Made by a program: the position numbers and the translations under genes. The notes under the pieces are model-generated. The model was given only the letters and a program-made list of their open reading frames with translations, did no database searches and was not told the origin of the DNA. From Chloroflexota bacterium (GTDB taxonomy: Bacteria > Chloroflexota > Dehalococcoidia > Lucifugimonadales > Lucifugimonadaceae), in NCBI GenBank assembly GCA_029262735.1, contig JAJCYY010000030.1, positions 1 to 58,539 on the forward strand: 58,539 nucleotides of DNA, given 5' to 3'. Numbering within the stretch: position 1 is the first letter of the stretch; each line of letters starts with the position of its first letter. Positions 50,165 through 58,539 of this stretch are shown piece by piece.

Positions 50165-51829
50165 TCAGCCCAGATGCACCAGGCCATCGGTGCCTGAAAC
50201 CGTTATCGGCTGGCCGTCTTTGATCAGAGTCGTCGCCTGCGCTACGCCGACGACGGACGGCAGCTTGAACTCCCTTGCCACCACCGCCGGGTGCGAAAGA
50301 ACTCCGCCTGCCTCCGATACCAGCGCCGAGATCACCCGGAACAGCGGCGTCCACATGGGCGCTGTGCTCCGGCAGACAAGCACATCACCCCTGTTCACCT
50401 TATGGAAGTCATCAGGCGAAAGCACGATGCGGGCAATCCCAGTCGCCTGGCCCGTCGAAGCCGCTGTGCCTCGAAGCGTGCCGCTACTTTCTACCTGCCC
50501 GGCTGGTGGCTGGGCAGGCTCACCTGCCGCATCGTGGTCAGGCGGGAACGTGCCGATATTCTTCGGCGGAGTGAGCTTCGAAAATCGCTCCCGATCCGAC
50601 CTGCGACCTGCGATCAGCTCCTTCAGGCCGTCAACCTTCTTGCCGGTCAGCGCCGACTTCGCCTCGTCAAGATCTACATACCAGATATCGTTGGCCGACT
50701 CGATCGCGCTACTCGCCTCGAGCCTTCGGCCAACCTCGGCGATCGCAATTCGCACCATCGCCACACTGGCCTGATCGATGTAGTGCGAATGGTCCTCCTT
50801 GAGCGGCCAGATCTTCTGACCCGTCTCATACTCGATATCGAATCGCTCCAGCAGCTCCGGGCGGTCCCTGCCCGCCTCCCGCACCCTCGAAAGTAAAGCA
50901 TCGCGCTCGCCGTCAAGAGCCATCTCACGTGTATCTGGCGAAGCCGAAGTGTCATCGTCCCTCGCCAAGAGGTTTCCCAGGACCTGGTAGACAAACGTCC
51001 GATCCTCGATCCACGTCGGATAGCTCAGGTCGAACCCCGTGCAGCGGTATCCGAAGTCGTGCAGGAAGGTCTCCAACGCCACCAGCCACTCACCACATGC
51101 CGCAGATCGTTTCAGGGCCGCCGTCTTGAGATCAGCCGAATCACCGCTCTCCAGCACCTCAGTCACCTCTGAGCTCGCCCTCGCCATGCTCGCCAGCCGT
51201 TCGAGGTTCTTGATAGAACGCACAGTCATCGTCTCTTTACCGTGCAGCAGGACCGAAGCAACCGACTCATCGGGCTCACCCAAGATCTCGCCGCAGAGGC
51301 GGTCAAGTCGCCTTGCCTGCGCGGAAACCGGCGTGACCACCCTGAAATGGATGTGCCAGTGACGGTTGTGTAGCTCAATGATCTTTTCAACCTGCTGCCA
51401 GAGTTCCGCTGCATCCAGCTTCGAATAGCAAACAGACTTCAAATCCTCCAGGTCGGCTTCCAGCTCCGGCAGCCAATTCTCATCCCAGTTCGCCCTCACC
51501 GTCTCGATATGGCTACTCAAACTGCGCTCTCGCTCGGCCTCCTCCTCATCGGTTAGCGGCACGGCAGTCGAAGCCCGGTACGGGTAGCCGTTCACCACCT
51601 TTGATCTGCCACCTGGCCTGTAAGTTCCCGTCTCACGAGACGCCTGGGTGGAACCTGAACGGGAAGACTTGCCGACCGACATCGACATGGTCGTCGGCGG
51701 CAGCGGGGAATGAAAATCGTCCCATGACCAGAGGAGAGTTGGCTCTATCTCGTCGTCCCACTGCACCGGAAAGTCCGGTCGCTCGGGTATGGGCGTGCCC
51801 TCAGGCGGTGTAGCTTCGTCGTCGGTCAT
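50165..51829 (-). CDS. PEP-utilising-enzyme mobile (swivelling phosphohistidine) domain protein
   Basis: 554 residues. Residues about 470-554 are the swivelling domain of PEP synthase/PPDK-type enzymes: GTAASTGQATGIARIVLSPD, GDVLVCRSTAPMWTPLF, and GGVLSHPAVVAREFKLPSVV with the phosphorylatable His in LSH. The upstream 400 residues are helical and lack the ATP-grasp domain and the PEP-binding barrel. This middle region (NWLPELEADLEDLKSVCYSK, RASSEVTEVLESGDSADLKT) is like the partner region in rifampicin phosphotransferase-like proteins, without the catalytic part. The enzyme, if active, would need a partner ATP-binding protein. The start at 51829 (MTDDEATPPE) is a choice; a longer reading to 51973 has an unlikely Cys/Arg-rich leader. 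Confidence 0.75.
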   Translation of the reverse strand: MTDDEATPPEGTPIPERPDFPVQWDDEIEPTLLWSWDDFHSPLPPTTMSMSVGKSSRSGSTQASRETGTYRPGGRSKVVNGYPYRASTAVPLTDEEEAERERSLSSHIETVRANWDENWLPELEADLEDLKSVCYSKLDAAELWQQVEKIIELHNRHWHIHFRVVTPVSAQARRLDRLCGEILGEPDESVASVLLHGKETMTVRSIKNLERLASMARASSEVTEVLESGDSADLKTAALKRSAACGEWLVALETFLHDFGYRCTGFDLSYPTWIEDRTFVYQVLGNLLARDDDTSASPDTREMALDGERDALLSRVREAGRDRPELLERFDIEYETGQKIWPLKEDHSHYIDQASVAMVRIAIAEVGRRLEASSAIESANDIWYVDLDEAKSALTGKKVDGLKELIAGRRSDRERFSKLTPPKNIGTFPPDHDAAGEPAQPPAGQVESSGTLRGTAASTGQATGIARIVLSPDDFHKVNRGDVLVCRSTAPMWTPLFRVISALVSEAGGVLSHPAVVAREFKLPSVVGVAQATTLIKDGQPITVSGTDGLVHLG

Positions 51830-52000
51830 CGTGTGCCGGAAAGTCCTTCGCAGATAGCTGAATCGAACTCGAAAGCAGGAATGGTAATGCACAGTTGGCC
51901 GTACAGGCCGGCACGTCTGTGCCCGTGGGCCAGGGCAGAGCGGGCAGAGAACTGGTCGAGCCGAATGTAGCACCTGTCCGGATGGAACACCGACTCGCCG

Positions 52001-53308
52001 CTACAGGTATGACACCGCCATTACGCCGTCGGCATCGACCTCAGCCAGTTTCACATCCTCGATCAAGCCGTCACCCTCGGACCCGGAATTCACGCCTTGC
52101 CGCTGAATTAAACGCTTCCCCGCCTCACCACCTCGCACCCGCAAATAATTATCCGTCAACCCGCTGCCACCCCTTGCCCCTTCCCACAGCACCGGCCTCA
52201 CCTGTCCGATGCTCGCCTGCCGGAACTCCAGCGCGTGCCGCTCCGTCAGCCCCCTCACATCCGCCGCCCGCTCCGACCTCGCAGCTACATCAACGTGATT
52301 CGGAAAATGCGCGGCGCTCGTGCCCGGCCGCTCCGAGTAAGGGAACACGTGCGCGTCCGCGAACCGCACCTGATCGACCAGCCGGAGCGTCGAGGCATGG
52401 TCTTCCGGCCTTTCGCCGGGAAAGCCGCAAATCACGTCCGTCGTCACCGAGCATGCCGGAACTGCGGCTCGCACGCGCTCAACTGCCGCAACGAACTCAT
52501 TGCCGGTATAGCGACGTCGCATCCGTCCCAACACATCGTCGCTGCCGCTCTGCAACGGAACGTGAAAGTGCGGGCACAGCCTGCCGCCGGACCGATCCCA
52601 CACAGCCAGCAGCTCATCGGTGATCTCCAGCGGCTGCAGCGAAGAAACCCGCACCCGCGGCACGTCGGTCTCGGCAATAACCGACCTCAACAGCCCCGGC
52701 AGATCGACGTTACCGATATCGAAGCCATAGGAACCCAGCTGCGTTCCCGTGAGCACCACTTCCGAACAACCCTCCGCCGACAGCCGCTGCACCCGCCCCA
52801 CGATCTCGCCCACCGGAATGCTGCGCTCCCGGCCGCGCACCTTCGGCACGATGCAGTACGCGCAGACCTGGTCGCAGCCCTCCTGGATCTTTATCGACGC
52901 CCGCGTCCTGCCCAGCAGCGCCGATTCGAGCGGCGCGCTGTCGCCTTCCGCGCACGGTGTGAAAGCGACACCGAGCCGTTCGGCAACCGACTGCACAATC
53001 GCCGGTTTTTGCCTGTTGTTAATAATCAGATCAACCGGCTTCAGCATCTCAACAGCAGAAAAATCTCGCTCCGGGTAGCATCCGGTCGCCACGATCAATG
53101 CGCCCGGGAATCGGCGTCGTGCTGACGAGAACGCCTGCCGAGCCTTGCGGTCTGCGTTGCCGGTCACGGTGCAGGAGTTCAGCACGAACACATCGGGCGC
53201 AGCCCCCGCGCCGGCCATCTCAAACCCCGACGCCACGAACTCCCGCGCAAGCTGCTGCGAATCAGCCATGTTCAGCTTGCAGCCATGTGTCTCAATCTGA
53301 ATTTTCAT
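52001..53308 (-). CDS. mtaB: tRNA t6A37 methylthiotransferase MtaB
   Basis: 435 residues of the MiaB/MtaB radical-SAM family. The N-terminal UPF0004 domain has Cys10, Cys46 (VLNSCTVTGNADRK) and Cys77 (ATGCYPE), which hold the auxiliary cluster. The radical-SAM domain has IQEGCDQVCAYCIVPKVRGR (CxxxCxxC), followed by ELGS-type motifs (LTGTQLGSYG) and FHVPLQSGSDDVLGRMRRRY. A TRAM-like C-terminus is short. The family adds a methylthio group to N6-threonylcarbamoyl-adenosine 37 of tRNAs for ANN codons. SCTVTG and the short length favour MtaB over MiaB. Confidence 0.92.
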   Translation of the reverse strand: MKIQIETHGCKLNMADSQQLAREFVASGFEMAGAGAAPDVFVLNSCTVTGNADRKARQAFSSARRRFPGALIVATGCYPERDFSAVEMLKPVDLIINNRQKPAIVQSVAERLGVAFTPCAEGDSAPLESALLGRTRASIKIQEGCDQVCAYCIVPKVRGRERSIPVGEIVGRVQRLSAEGCSEVVLTGTQLGSYGFDIGNVDLPGLLRSVIAETDVPRVRVSSLQPLEITDELLAVWDRSGGRLCPHFHVPLQSGSDDVLGRMRRRYTGNEFVAAVERVRAAVPACSVTTDVICGFPGERPEDHASTLRLVDQVRFADAHVFPYSERPGTSAAHFPNHVDVAARSERAADVRGLTERHALEFRQASIGQVRPVLWEGARGGSGLTDNYLRVRGGEAGKRLIQRQGVNSGSEGDGLIEDVKLAEVDADGVMAVSYL

Positions 53309-53920
53309 GGTTCTCTACCATCCTGAGCCGGGGTACCCGCTTGCGGGTCAATGGCGCCATCCTGCTAAGACCTCATCGCAGCTCAGGTCGGCGGGCCTGT
53401 TCGGCATTCGGCTGGATGGACAGGAAGGCTAACACTCGTCCCGATGATGAGGACATGCGTCTCTGGCACATCAGCAACAGCCAACTCGTCCGCCTCACAA
53501 ACCGCCCACACGGTCCAAGCCCTCGCCGCGCCCACCAACGCAACACCGCCTCGAATCACCCCCCTCTCCCGACCTCCCTCTTCCCGCTTCTCATCACCCT
53601 GATAATCCAACTCCACTCTGCTGGTATACTTCCTCAGTCTCAGGAACGAGATAACTTCACACGAAGACACCAACAGATCACCGATAATCACGCCCCGCTG
53701 CAACACAAAACGCTACGTCGGCCATACTCCAGAGAGAGAGAGTAACCGAGACCGGCCGCAGTGTAAGACGCCAACCAGGCAGCCGGGACTCATACGCACA
53801 GGGAAACAGTCGGTAGCGCTTGCGGGCAGAAAACTCCAAACGCGCCGCTGAACCGCCCATCCGGCCAGCGCCCCACCATACAGCTATGGCGCTCCACGCT
53901 GGCACAAGGAGACCTCACAC
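53309..53920. other. Intergenic stretch with repeat B copy and a possible fabF promoter
   Basis: 53317-53364 is a family B repeat (ACCATCCTGAGCCGGGGTAC and onwards). An extended -10 sequence TGGTATACT lies at 53622-53630 on the plus strand, about 290 bases before fabF. No supported gene was seen; the ORFs on both strands here lack ribosome sites. Confidence 0.45.
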
Positions 53921-55162
53921 ATGGAAACCCGCGTTGTTGTAACGGGCATCGGCCTCGTCACACCAATCGGTCTCGACCGCAAGTCAACCTGGAAAGCGCT
54001 CCTCAACGGCGAGTCGGGCATCGACTTCATCTCATCGTTCGACGCAGAAGGTTTTACATCTCGCATCGCCGCCGAAGTCAAAGGGTTCGAGCCGGCCGGA
54101 TTGCTCGGAAAGAAAGAGGCGCGACGCCTCGACCGCTTCTCCCAGTTTGCAGCCGTCGCATCGCTCGAGGCGCTTGACCACGCCGGTCTCAGGATGGAGT
54201 GCGAAGATGCCGACCGTGTTGCCGTCATGATCGGCAGCGGCGTCGGCGGCATCATCACCATCACCGACCAGCACACCGTGCTGCAAAGCCGCGGGCCCAC
54301 CCGCGTAAGCCCGTTCCTGGTGCCAATGATGCTTCCTGACATGGCCTCCGGCTCCGTCTCCATGATGATCGGCGCCAAAGGCCCGAACTTCTCGATCGTC
54401 TCCGCCTGTGCCACTGGCGCAGACTCCATCGGCGAGGCCGCCGAGATGATCAGGCGCGGCCGCATCGACGTCGCCCTGGCAGGTGGAACCGAAGCCGCAA
54501 TCTGCCCCATCGGCGTCGCAGGATTCAACTCCTGCATGGCGCTATCCACGCGCAACGACGACCCGAAAGCGGCTTCCCGGCCGTTCGATGCCGGCCGCGA
54601 CGGCTTTGTGCTCGGCGAGGGCGCGGGCGTGCTGGTGATCGAGAGCGAGGAGCATGCGAGGGAGCGCGGCGCAACTGTGATCGCTGAGCTTGCCGGTTAC
54701 GGCGCAAGCAGCGACGCCCACCACGTCACGCAACCGCACCCCGAGGGTGAGGGCGCGGCGCGGGCCATGAATCACGCACTGGCGCAGGCCGCCTTGCAGC
54801 CGGAAGATGTCTCATACATAAACGCCCACGGCACATCGACACCGCTCAACGACAAGTTTGAGACCATCGCAATGAAGCGCGTCTTCGGCGACCATGCGTA
54901 CAAGGTGCCGATCAGCTCCACGAAGTCGATGACGGGACACCTTTTAGGCGCCGCTGGCGGAATAGAAGCCGCGTTCGCCGCCATGTCGATCAGCGAATCG
55001 GCCATTCCGCCGACCATCAACCTCGAAGAGCCGGACCCGGACTGCGATCTCGACTACACGCCGCACATGCCCAAGCGAGGCCGCGTGCCAACAGCCATGA
55101 GCAACGTCTTCGGCTTCGGCGGGCACAACGCGTCGCTACTGTTCAGGGAAGCCGTAAACTAG
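53921..55162 (+). CDS. fabF: Beta-ketoacyl-ACP synthase II (FabF)
   Basis: 413 residues, the usual FabF length. The catalytic triad is complete: Cys163 in SIVSACATGADSIG, His303 in NAHGTSTPLND and His340 in KSMTGHLLGAAGG. The C-terminal NVFGFGGHNASLLF is the family's glycine-rich loop. It condenses acyl-ACP with malonyl-ACP in fatty acid elongation. AAGGAG lies about ten bases before the ATG. No acyl carrier protein or other fab gene is adjacent, so the gene is separated from the usual cluster. Confidence 0.95.
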   Translation: METRVVVTGIGLVTPIGLDRKSTWKALLNGESGIDFISSFDAEGFTSRIAAEVKGFEPAGLLGKKEARRLDRFSQFAAVASLEALDHAGLRMECEDADRVAVMIGSGVGGIITITDQHTVLQSRGPTRVSPFLVPMMLPDMASGSVSMMIGAKGPNFSIVSACATGADSIGEAAEMIRRGRIDVALAGGTEAAICPIGVAGFNSCMALSTRNDDPKAASRPFDAGRDGFVLGEGAGVLVIESEEHARERGATVIAELAGYGASSDAHHVTQPHPEGEGAARAMNHALAQAALQPEDVSYINAHGTSTPLNDKFETIAMKRVFGDHAYKVPISSTKSMTGHLLGAAGGIEAAFAAMSISESAIPPTINLEEPDPDCDLDYTPHMPKRGRVPTAMSNVFGFGGHNASLLFREAVN

Positions 55163-55176
55163 CCGGACGATCGCAT

Positions 55177-55226
55177 TTGGTAGGGGCGGGCAAAAATGCT
55201 GCGCCCGGTGCCGACAGAGCCGTCAC
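55177..55226 (+). repeat. Intergenic repeat family D
   Basis: TTGGTAGGGGCGGGCAAAAA followed by TGCTGCGCCCGGTG and AGCCGTCAC; inverted relative to 45464-45512. Confidence 0.7.
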
Positions 55227-55231
55227 ATCCG

Positions 55232-55280
55232 TGTCATCCCAAGCCGGGGTACCCGCTTGCAGGTCAAGGGTCTCATCCCG
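55232..55280 (+). repeat. Intergenic repeat family B
   Basis: TGTCATCCCAAGCCGGGGTA followed by CCCGCTTGCAGGTCAAGGG and TCTCATCCCG. It matches 53317-53364 and 41711-41758. Confidence 0.65.
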
Positions 55281-55387
55281 AACCTGATTGTCTCTGTATA
55301 AAACCCTGTCCCTTGATGGGAGAAGGACAAAGGGAAAGGGTGAATGCCTTCGCCATCCTGAGCCTGTCGAAGGGCGGCCGTTTTCTT

Positions 55388-55422
55388 CTCCCTCCCCGGC
55401 AGGGAGGGAGTTAGAGGGTGGG
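55388..55422 (+). repeat. Intergenic repeat family E
   Basis: CTCCCTCCCCGGCAGGGAGG followed by GAGTTAGAGGGTGGG. It lies in the upstream ORF extension of recJ, which is why that extension was not used. Confidence 0.65.
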
Positions 55423-55524
55423 TTGTGTTTAGGCGCTACCCGCGCCTCTACCAAGATAGGACGCCTGCTCACGCCATATGTCGATACACTTCACCCCTCT
55501 CTCTCACTGACAACCATTCCTCCA

Positions 55525-57264
55525 ATGACCTCTCCCACCCGCACAACAAAAAACAAAAAATGGCGGCTCGCGGCTCCTCCGCCGGACGGCTTCCACATAG
55601 AGCTCGGCGGCGTCTCGCCCGTCCTCGCCCACGGCCCGCTCATCAACCGGCTCCTGTTCAACCGCAACATCAAGACGCGAGCATCAGCCAGCACCTTCCT
55701 CAACCCATCGAACGACCAGTTCACCGATCCCTACTCGCTGCCGGACATGGAGATCGCCGCGAAACGACTCCTTCGAGCCATCGAACAGAAGGAGAGCGTC
55801 GGCATCTTTGGCGACTTCGATGTCGACGGCCTGACCGGAACAGCCATCATCGTTCGCACGGTCGAGCAGCTTGGCGGCTCTGCCCTGCCCTTCATCCCGC
55901 ACCGTGAAAACGACGGTCACGGCCTTTCGATGCTGGCCCTGGATTCCTTCAAGCAAGCCGGTGCCGGGCTGATCGTCACCGTTGACACAGGCTCGACCGC
56001 TGTCGAAGAGGTCGCCGCTGCGAACGCCCACGGCATAGACACCATCATCACCGACCACCATCTGCTGGACGGCGAACTGCCAGCCTCCTACGCACTGGTC
56101 AACCCGCAGTCCGACGCCATAGCCGCGCCCCTGACCGGCGCAGGCGTTGCCTTCAAGCTGTCACAGGCCGTGTTCGCACTGGCCGATATCGACATGCCGT
56201 TCGACCTGATCACACTGGCAGCGCTCGGGACGATCGGAGACTCGGCGCCGCTCACCGGAGAGAACCGTGTCATCACCCGCTTCGGCCTGGAAGAGCTCGG
56301 CAGGACGCGCCATCCCGGCCTGCAGGCGCTGCTCGACATCGCAAGGCCGCCGTCTGCCGGTGGCCGTCCGACGACCGAGCTGATTAGCTTCTACGTCTCG
56401 CCGCGCCTTAACGCGCCTGGACGGCTCGGCGACGCAGAGCCCAGCCTTCGCATCCTGACAACGGACAGTCATGACGAAGCGGCGCTTCTGGCCGCACGGC
56501 TGGACTCGGCGAACAACGAACGTCGCAAGCTGAGCGAAGAGGTGTGGCAGTCGGCCCAGTCCCAGCTAAACGGATCAAACGGCGCCCCCCCTGGTCTTTC
56601 GACAGACAGCAACTTCATCTCGGTACGCTGCGACGGCTACCCGGCCGGGATCCTCGGCCCGCTGGCCGGACGCCTGAGTGAAGAGTACCGCTTGCCTGCT
56701 GTTGCCTACCTGGTGGCCAACGGCGTCGCCCGCGGCTCAATGCGCAGCGTTCCCGGCTTCGATCTGCACGCCGCGCTCACGCCTCTTAGCGAATCGCTCG
56801 TCCGCTTCGGAGGACATGCTGCCGCGGCCGGTTTCACCGTCGAAACGGGCTACCTTGACGCCGTTCTTGCCGAGCTTGAGCGCGCAGCTTCATGGTCGCT
56901 CATGGGCCGTGAACAAGAGCCTGTGCTGGAGATCGACGCCGAGACGCGGCTCGCCGATATGGGCGCTTCGATGTGGGACTTCGTATCGGCAATGGAGCCG
57001 TTCGGGGTCGCCAACAGGAAGCCGGTTTTCATGTCCCGCGGCGTGACGCCGACCGAGGTGAAGACGATAGGCGCAACCGGCAAGCACCTGCGCATGACGC
57101 TTGGTGACGATGGCCGCCAGGTGGGCGCAATCGGGTTCAACCTGGGAGACGCACCGCTCGGCCGCGGCAAGGTCGACATTGCCTACGAGCTACGAAACGA
57201 CACATGGCGAGGCCGGGTCCGAAAAGAGCTGGGCCTACTGGACATCAGGCCAACAAAGGGCTAG
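55525..57264 (+). CDS. recJ: Single-stranded-DNA-specific exonuclease RecJ
   Basis: 579 residues from ATG 55525. DHH-domain motifs are GDFDVDGLTGTAI (Asp97, Asp99, Asp101), VTVDTGSTAVEE, and TIITDHHLLDGELP (Asp177-His178-His179). The DHHA1 domain has FYVSPRLNAPGRLGDAEPSL and VRFGGHAAAAGFTVE. An OB-like C-terminus ends in RPTKG. RecJ degrades single-stranded DNA 5' to 3' in repair and recombination. An ORF extension from 55288 runs through repeat sequence and is not part of the gene. The last 92 bases are found again at 58161-58252. Confidence 0.93.
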   Translation: MTSPTRTTKNKKWRLAAPPPDGFHIELGGVSPVLAHGPLINRLLFNRNIKTRASASTFLNPSNDQFTDPYSLPDMEIAAKRLLRAIEQKESVGIFGDFDVDGLTGTAIIVRTVEQLGGSALPFIPHRENDGHGLSMLALDSFKQAGAGLIVTVDTGSTAVEEVAAANAHGIDTIITDHHLLDGELPASYALVNPQSDAIAAPLTGAGVAFKLSQAVFALADIDMPFDLITLAALGTIGDSAPLTGENRVITRFGLEELGRTRHPGLQALLDIARPPSAGGRPTTELISFYVSPRLNAPGRLGDAEPSLRILTTDSHDEAALLAARLDSANNERRKLSEEVWQSAQSQLNGSNGAPPGLSTDSNFISVRCDGYPAGILGPLAGRLSEEYRLPAVAYLVANGVARGSMRSVPGFDLHAALTPLSESLVRFGGHAAAAGFTVETGYLDAVLAELERAASWSLMGREQEPVLEIDAETRLADMGASMWDFVSAMEPFGVANRKPVFMSRGVTPTEVKTIGATGKHLRMTLGDDGRQVGAIGFNLGDAPLGRGKVDIAYELRNDTWRGRVRKELGLLDIRPTKG

Positions 57265-57447
57265 CTCGACTCCATACGCCGACTTTGCAACCTGAATAGC
57301 ACGGTTCGTCAACGCGACGTTTGTTGCGTCAGTGCATATTTGCTCGCGTCCACAATTCACAATTAAGGCGATTGTGAAAGAGCACGGGCACCAGGTTCTC
57401 GACCAACCGCAAATACCACAGATTCTTCATCGACTGATCGTCTCTCA

Positions 57448-58062
57448 ATGTGGCATGGCTGGTACCGTCTGGTCACCGGCAGATTTACGAAATTTAAAAG
57501 GCGGGATGTGGTGGCACTTTACCAGCAGGGTGTCCAAGAAGTGAGTGTGGATGGAAAGACACTCTGGATCGTGGCAAGGAGTTGGGTCGCAATCAATCGC
57601 AGATGGTTTGGCTTGGTCAGCGTTACTCAGGTTGGAAGCAGAGTTTATTTGTACAGCCAGGTTCCAGGGAGTTTCACGGGTCCGAGTACATGGGTAAAGG
57701 TTGTATGTTCGATTCCAATAATTGGGTGGATATGCAGCGTAGTGGCATATTTTAATCAAAGAGAAGAAAGTAAGAAATATTGGACGCCTGATCGACCAGT
57801 ATCCATAACTGTCGAAACTACGTATTTCGACCGTATGGAGCCGATCTGGCCGACCGTCACCACCCAATGCGCTGACTCAAAGTTCTGTGGACCGAAACCT
57901 CTCACTGACTTCACGGTTTTATTCATGACGACCTATCCTGAATTCCATTCAAGTCACGTAACCGGCGTGTGGACCAACGGACGTGTTGAGATGAGAGGAC
58001 TCGGCAGACCTGTATCCGTAGAGTCAAGAGCTTCGGCAGAGGGCAACATACAACTACCTTGA
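57448..58062 (+). CDS. Hypothetical protein with one membrane helix
   Basis: 204 residues. The N-terminal 85 residues are basic and aromatic (WYRLVTGRFTKFKRRDVVAL, KTLWIVARSWVAINRRWFGL). One membrane helix (VVCSIPIIGWICSVVAYF, residues about 85-102) is followed by a soluble C-terminus with Cys in TQCADSKFCG. No family is recognised. It is visibly more AT-rich than recJ and fabF, lies between the recJ 3' end and a second, detached recJ 3' end, and so looks like inserted cargo. An upstream ribosome site is not obvious. Confidence 0.55.
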   Translation: MWHGWYRLVTGRFTKFKRRDVVALYQQGVQEVSVDGKTLWIVARSWVAINRRWFGLVSVTQVGSRVYLYSQVPGSFTGPSTWVKVVCSIPIIGWICSVVAYFNQREESKKYWTPDRPVSITVETTYFDRMEPIWPTVTTQCADSKFCGPKPLTDFTVLFMTTYPEFHSSHVTGVWTNGRVEMRGLGRPVSVESRASAEGNIQLP

Positions 58063-58160
58063 GTTGGTGAGGCACTGCTGGATTAGCCATGCACCGAATC
58101 CATCCCTATCCAGCAACTCGACCTGGCTTTGGCTCAACAAGCAAGACTTGTAGGTCTCAA

Positions 58161-58252
58161 TCGACATAGTCTACGAACTGCGAGGCGACACATGGCGAGG
58201 CCGGGTCCGCAAAGAACTGGGCCTCCTCGACATAAGGCCAACGCAGGGCTAA
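58161..58252 (+). pseudogene. Second copy of the recJ 3' end
   Basis: 92 bases aligned without gaps to 57173-57264 with 14 differences (about 85% identity), ending at the same stop position (TAA versus TAG). The frame is open and translates to IDIVYELRGDTWRGRVRKEL and so on to RPTQG, against VDIAYELRNDTWRGRVRKEL... to RPTKG; ten of the fourteen base changes are silent or lie in the stop codon. It has no upstream body, so it is a detached tail. Confidence 0.9.
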
Positions 58253-58330
58253 CGGTTTTCGTCGGGGCGCGCCCGTAAACGGGCACCCGCGCCAGCGGGT
58301 ACCCCGGGTCGGGATGACAATAGCCAGACC

Positions 58331-58402
58331 CCTTCGTCCCGAAACGGAGTGAGGGACCCGGATGAGGGGCGGCAACCCACCAGAACCGATCTCTACACGA
58401 GC
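58331..58402 (+). repeat. Intergenic repeat family C
   Basis: CCTTCGTCCCGAAACGGAGT followed by GAGGGACCCGGATGAGG and CAGAACCGATCTCT; a close copy of 18721-18792. Confidence 0.7.
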
Positions 58403-58500
58403 AGAAGCCCGCCGCATTCCCCTCTCCCAGATTGGGAGAGGGATAAAGGGTGAGGGCCGTTTCGGCTTGAGCGATCAAGTTGATTCACTCGTACGAACGA

Positions 58501-58535
58501 CCCACCCTCTAACTCCCTCCCTGTCAGGGAGGGAG
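58501..58535 (-). repeat. Intergenic repeat family E
   Basis: The core is a perfect palindrome of 11-base arms (CTCCCTCCCTG / CAGGGAGGGAG) around one base at 58524, preceded by CCCACCCTCTAA; inverted relative to 55388-55422. Confidence 0.7.
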
Positions 58536-58539
58536 AATT

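Noticed and set aside
55288..55524. 79-codon N-terminal extension of recJ
   Set aside because: It translates intergenic repeat families (the E palindrome and the CTGAGCCTGTCGAAGGG unit) and adds nothing typical of RecJ.

Overview
The window reads as a chromosomal segment of a GC-rich Chloroflexota bacterium, most likely a Dehalococcoidia/SAR202-type lineage. This is inferred from gene style only: an enolase-superfamily enzyme, Gfo/Idh, RraA and YtcJ-like enzymes, many lipoproteins with long Thr/Pro linkers, and ATPase regulators of the kinase-TPR and LuxR types. No rRNA or marker gene fixes the taxonomy.

Layout. 1-2.1 kb: the 3' end of an enolase-superfamily gene, followed by small cargo genes separated by two further copies of that gene's 3' end. 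2.2-11 kb: a membrane protein, an MFS transporter broken by an in-frame TGA, a DinB protein, an epimerase, a MetE-like protein, a lipoprotein amidohydrolase and a coiled-coil protein. 11.4-17.5 kb: a minus-strand catabolic operon (solute-binding protein, two permeases, sugar isomerase, Gfo/Idh dehydrogenase). 18-22.4 kb: a membrane protein, a VOC protein, a lipoprotein and a pentapeptide-repeat/TIR fusion.

22.57-40.97 kb: an 18.4 kb integrative element in the 3' end of tRNA-Arg(TCG), bounded by 47-bp direct repeats. Its left part (tyrosine integrase, overlapping regulator, divergent excisionase-like HTH, primase-like DUF3854 protein, two terminase-small-subunit-like genes, no capsid or portal gene) resembles a phage satellite. 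Its right part carries secreted cargo (trypsin-like protease, HNH nuclease, LamG/propeller protein), small enzyme-fold proteins and a 1284-aa Ser/Thr kinase-ATPase-TPR regulator.

41-58.5 kb: tRNA-His, a LuxR-type ATPase regulator paralogous to the island kinase's ATPase part, a GIY-YIG gene framed by perfect 29-bp inverted repeats, RraA-like protein, leucyl aminopeptidase, a metallo-beta-lactamase-fold protein lacking key metal ligands, a PEP-utilising-domain protein, MtaB, FabF and RecJ. After recJ comes a hypothetical gene and then a second, diverged copy of the recJ 3' end. Intergenic spaces are mosaics of at least five short repeat families.

Two patterns stand out. First, cargo sits behind genes whose 3' ends are duplicated on the far side (enolase-type gene, recJ and, through the integrase, tRNA-Arg). 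Second, the GIY-YIG gene with GTCAT...ATGAC ends looks like an autonomous parent of short palindromic intergenic repeats. Coordinates and motifs were read by eye; family names are from recognition, not database searches.
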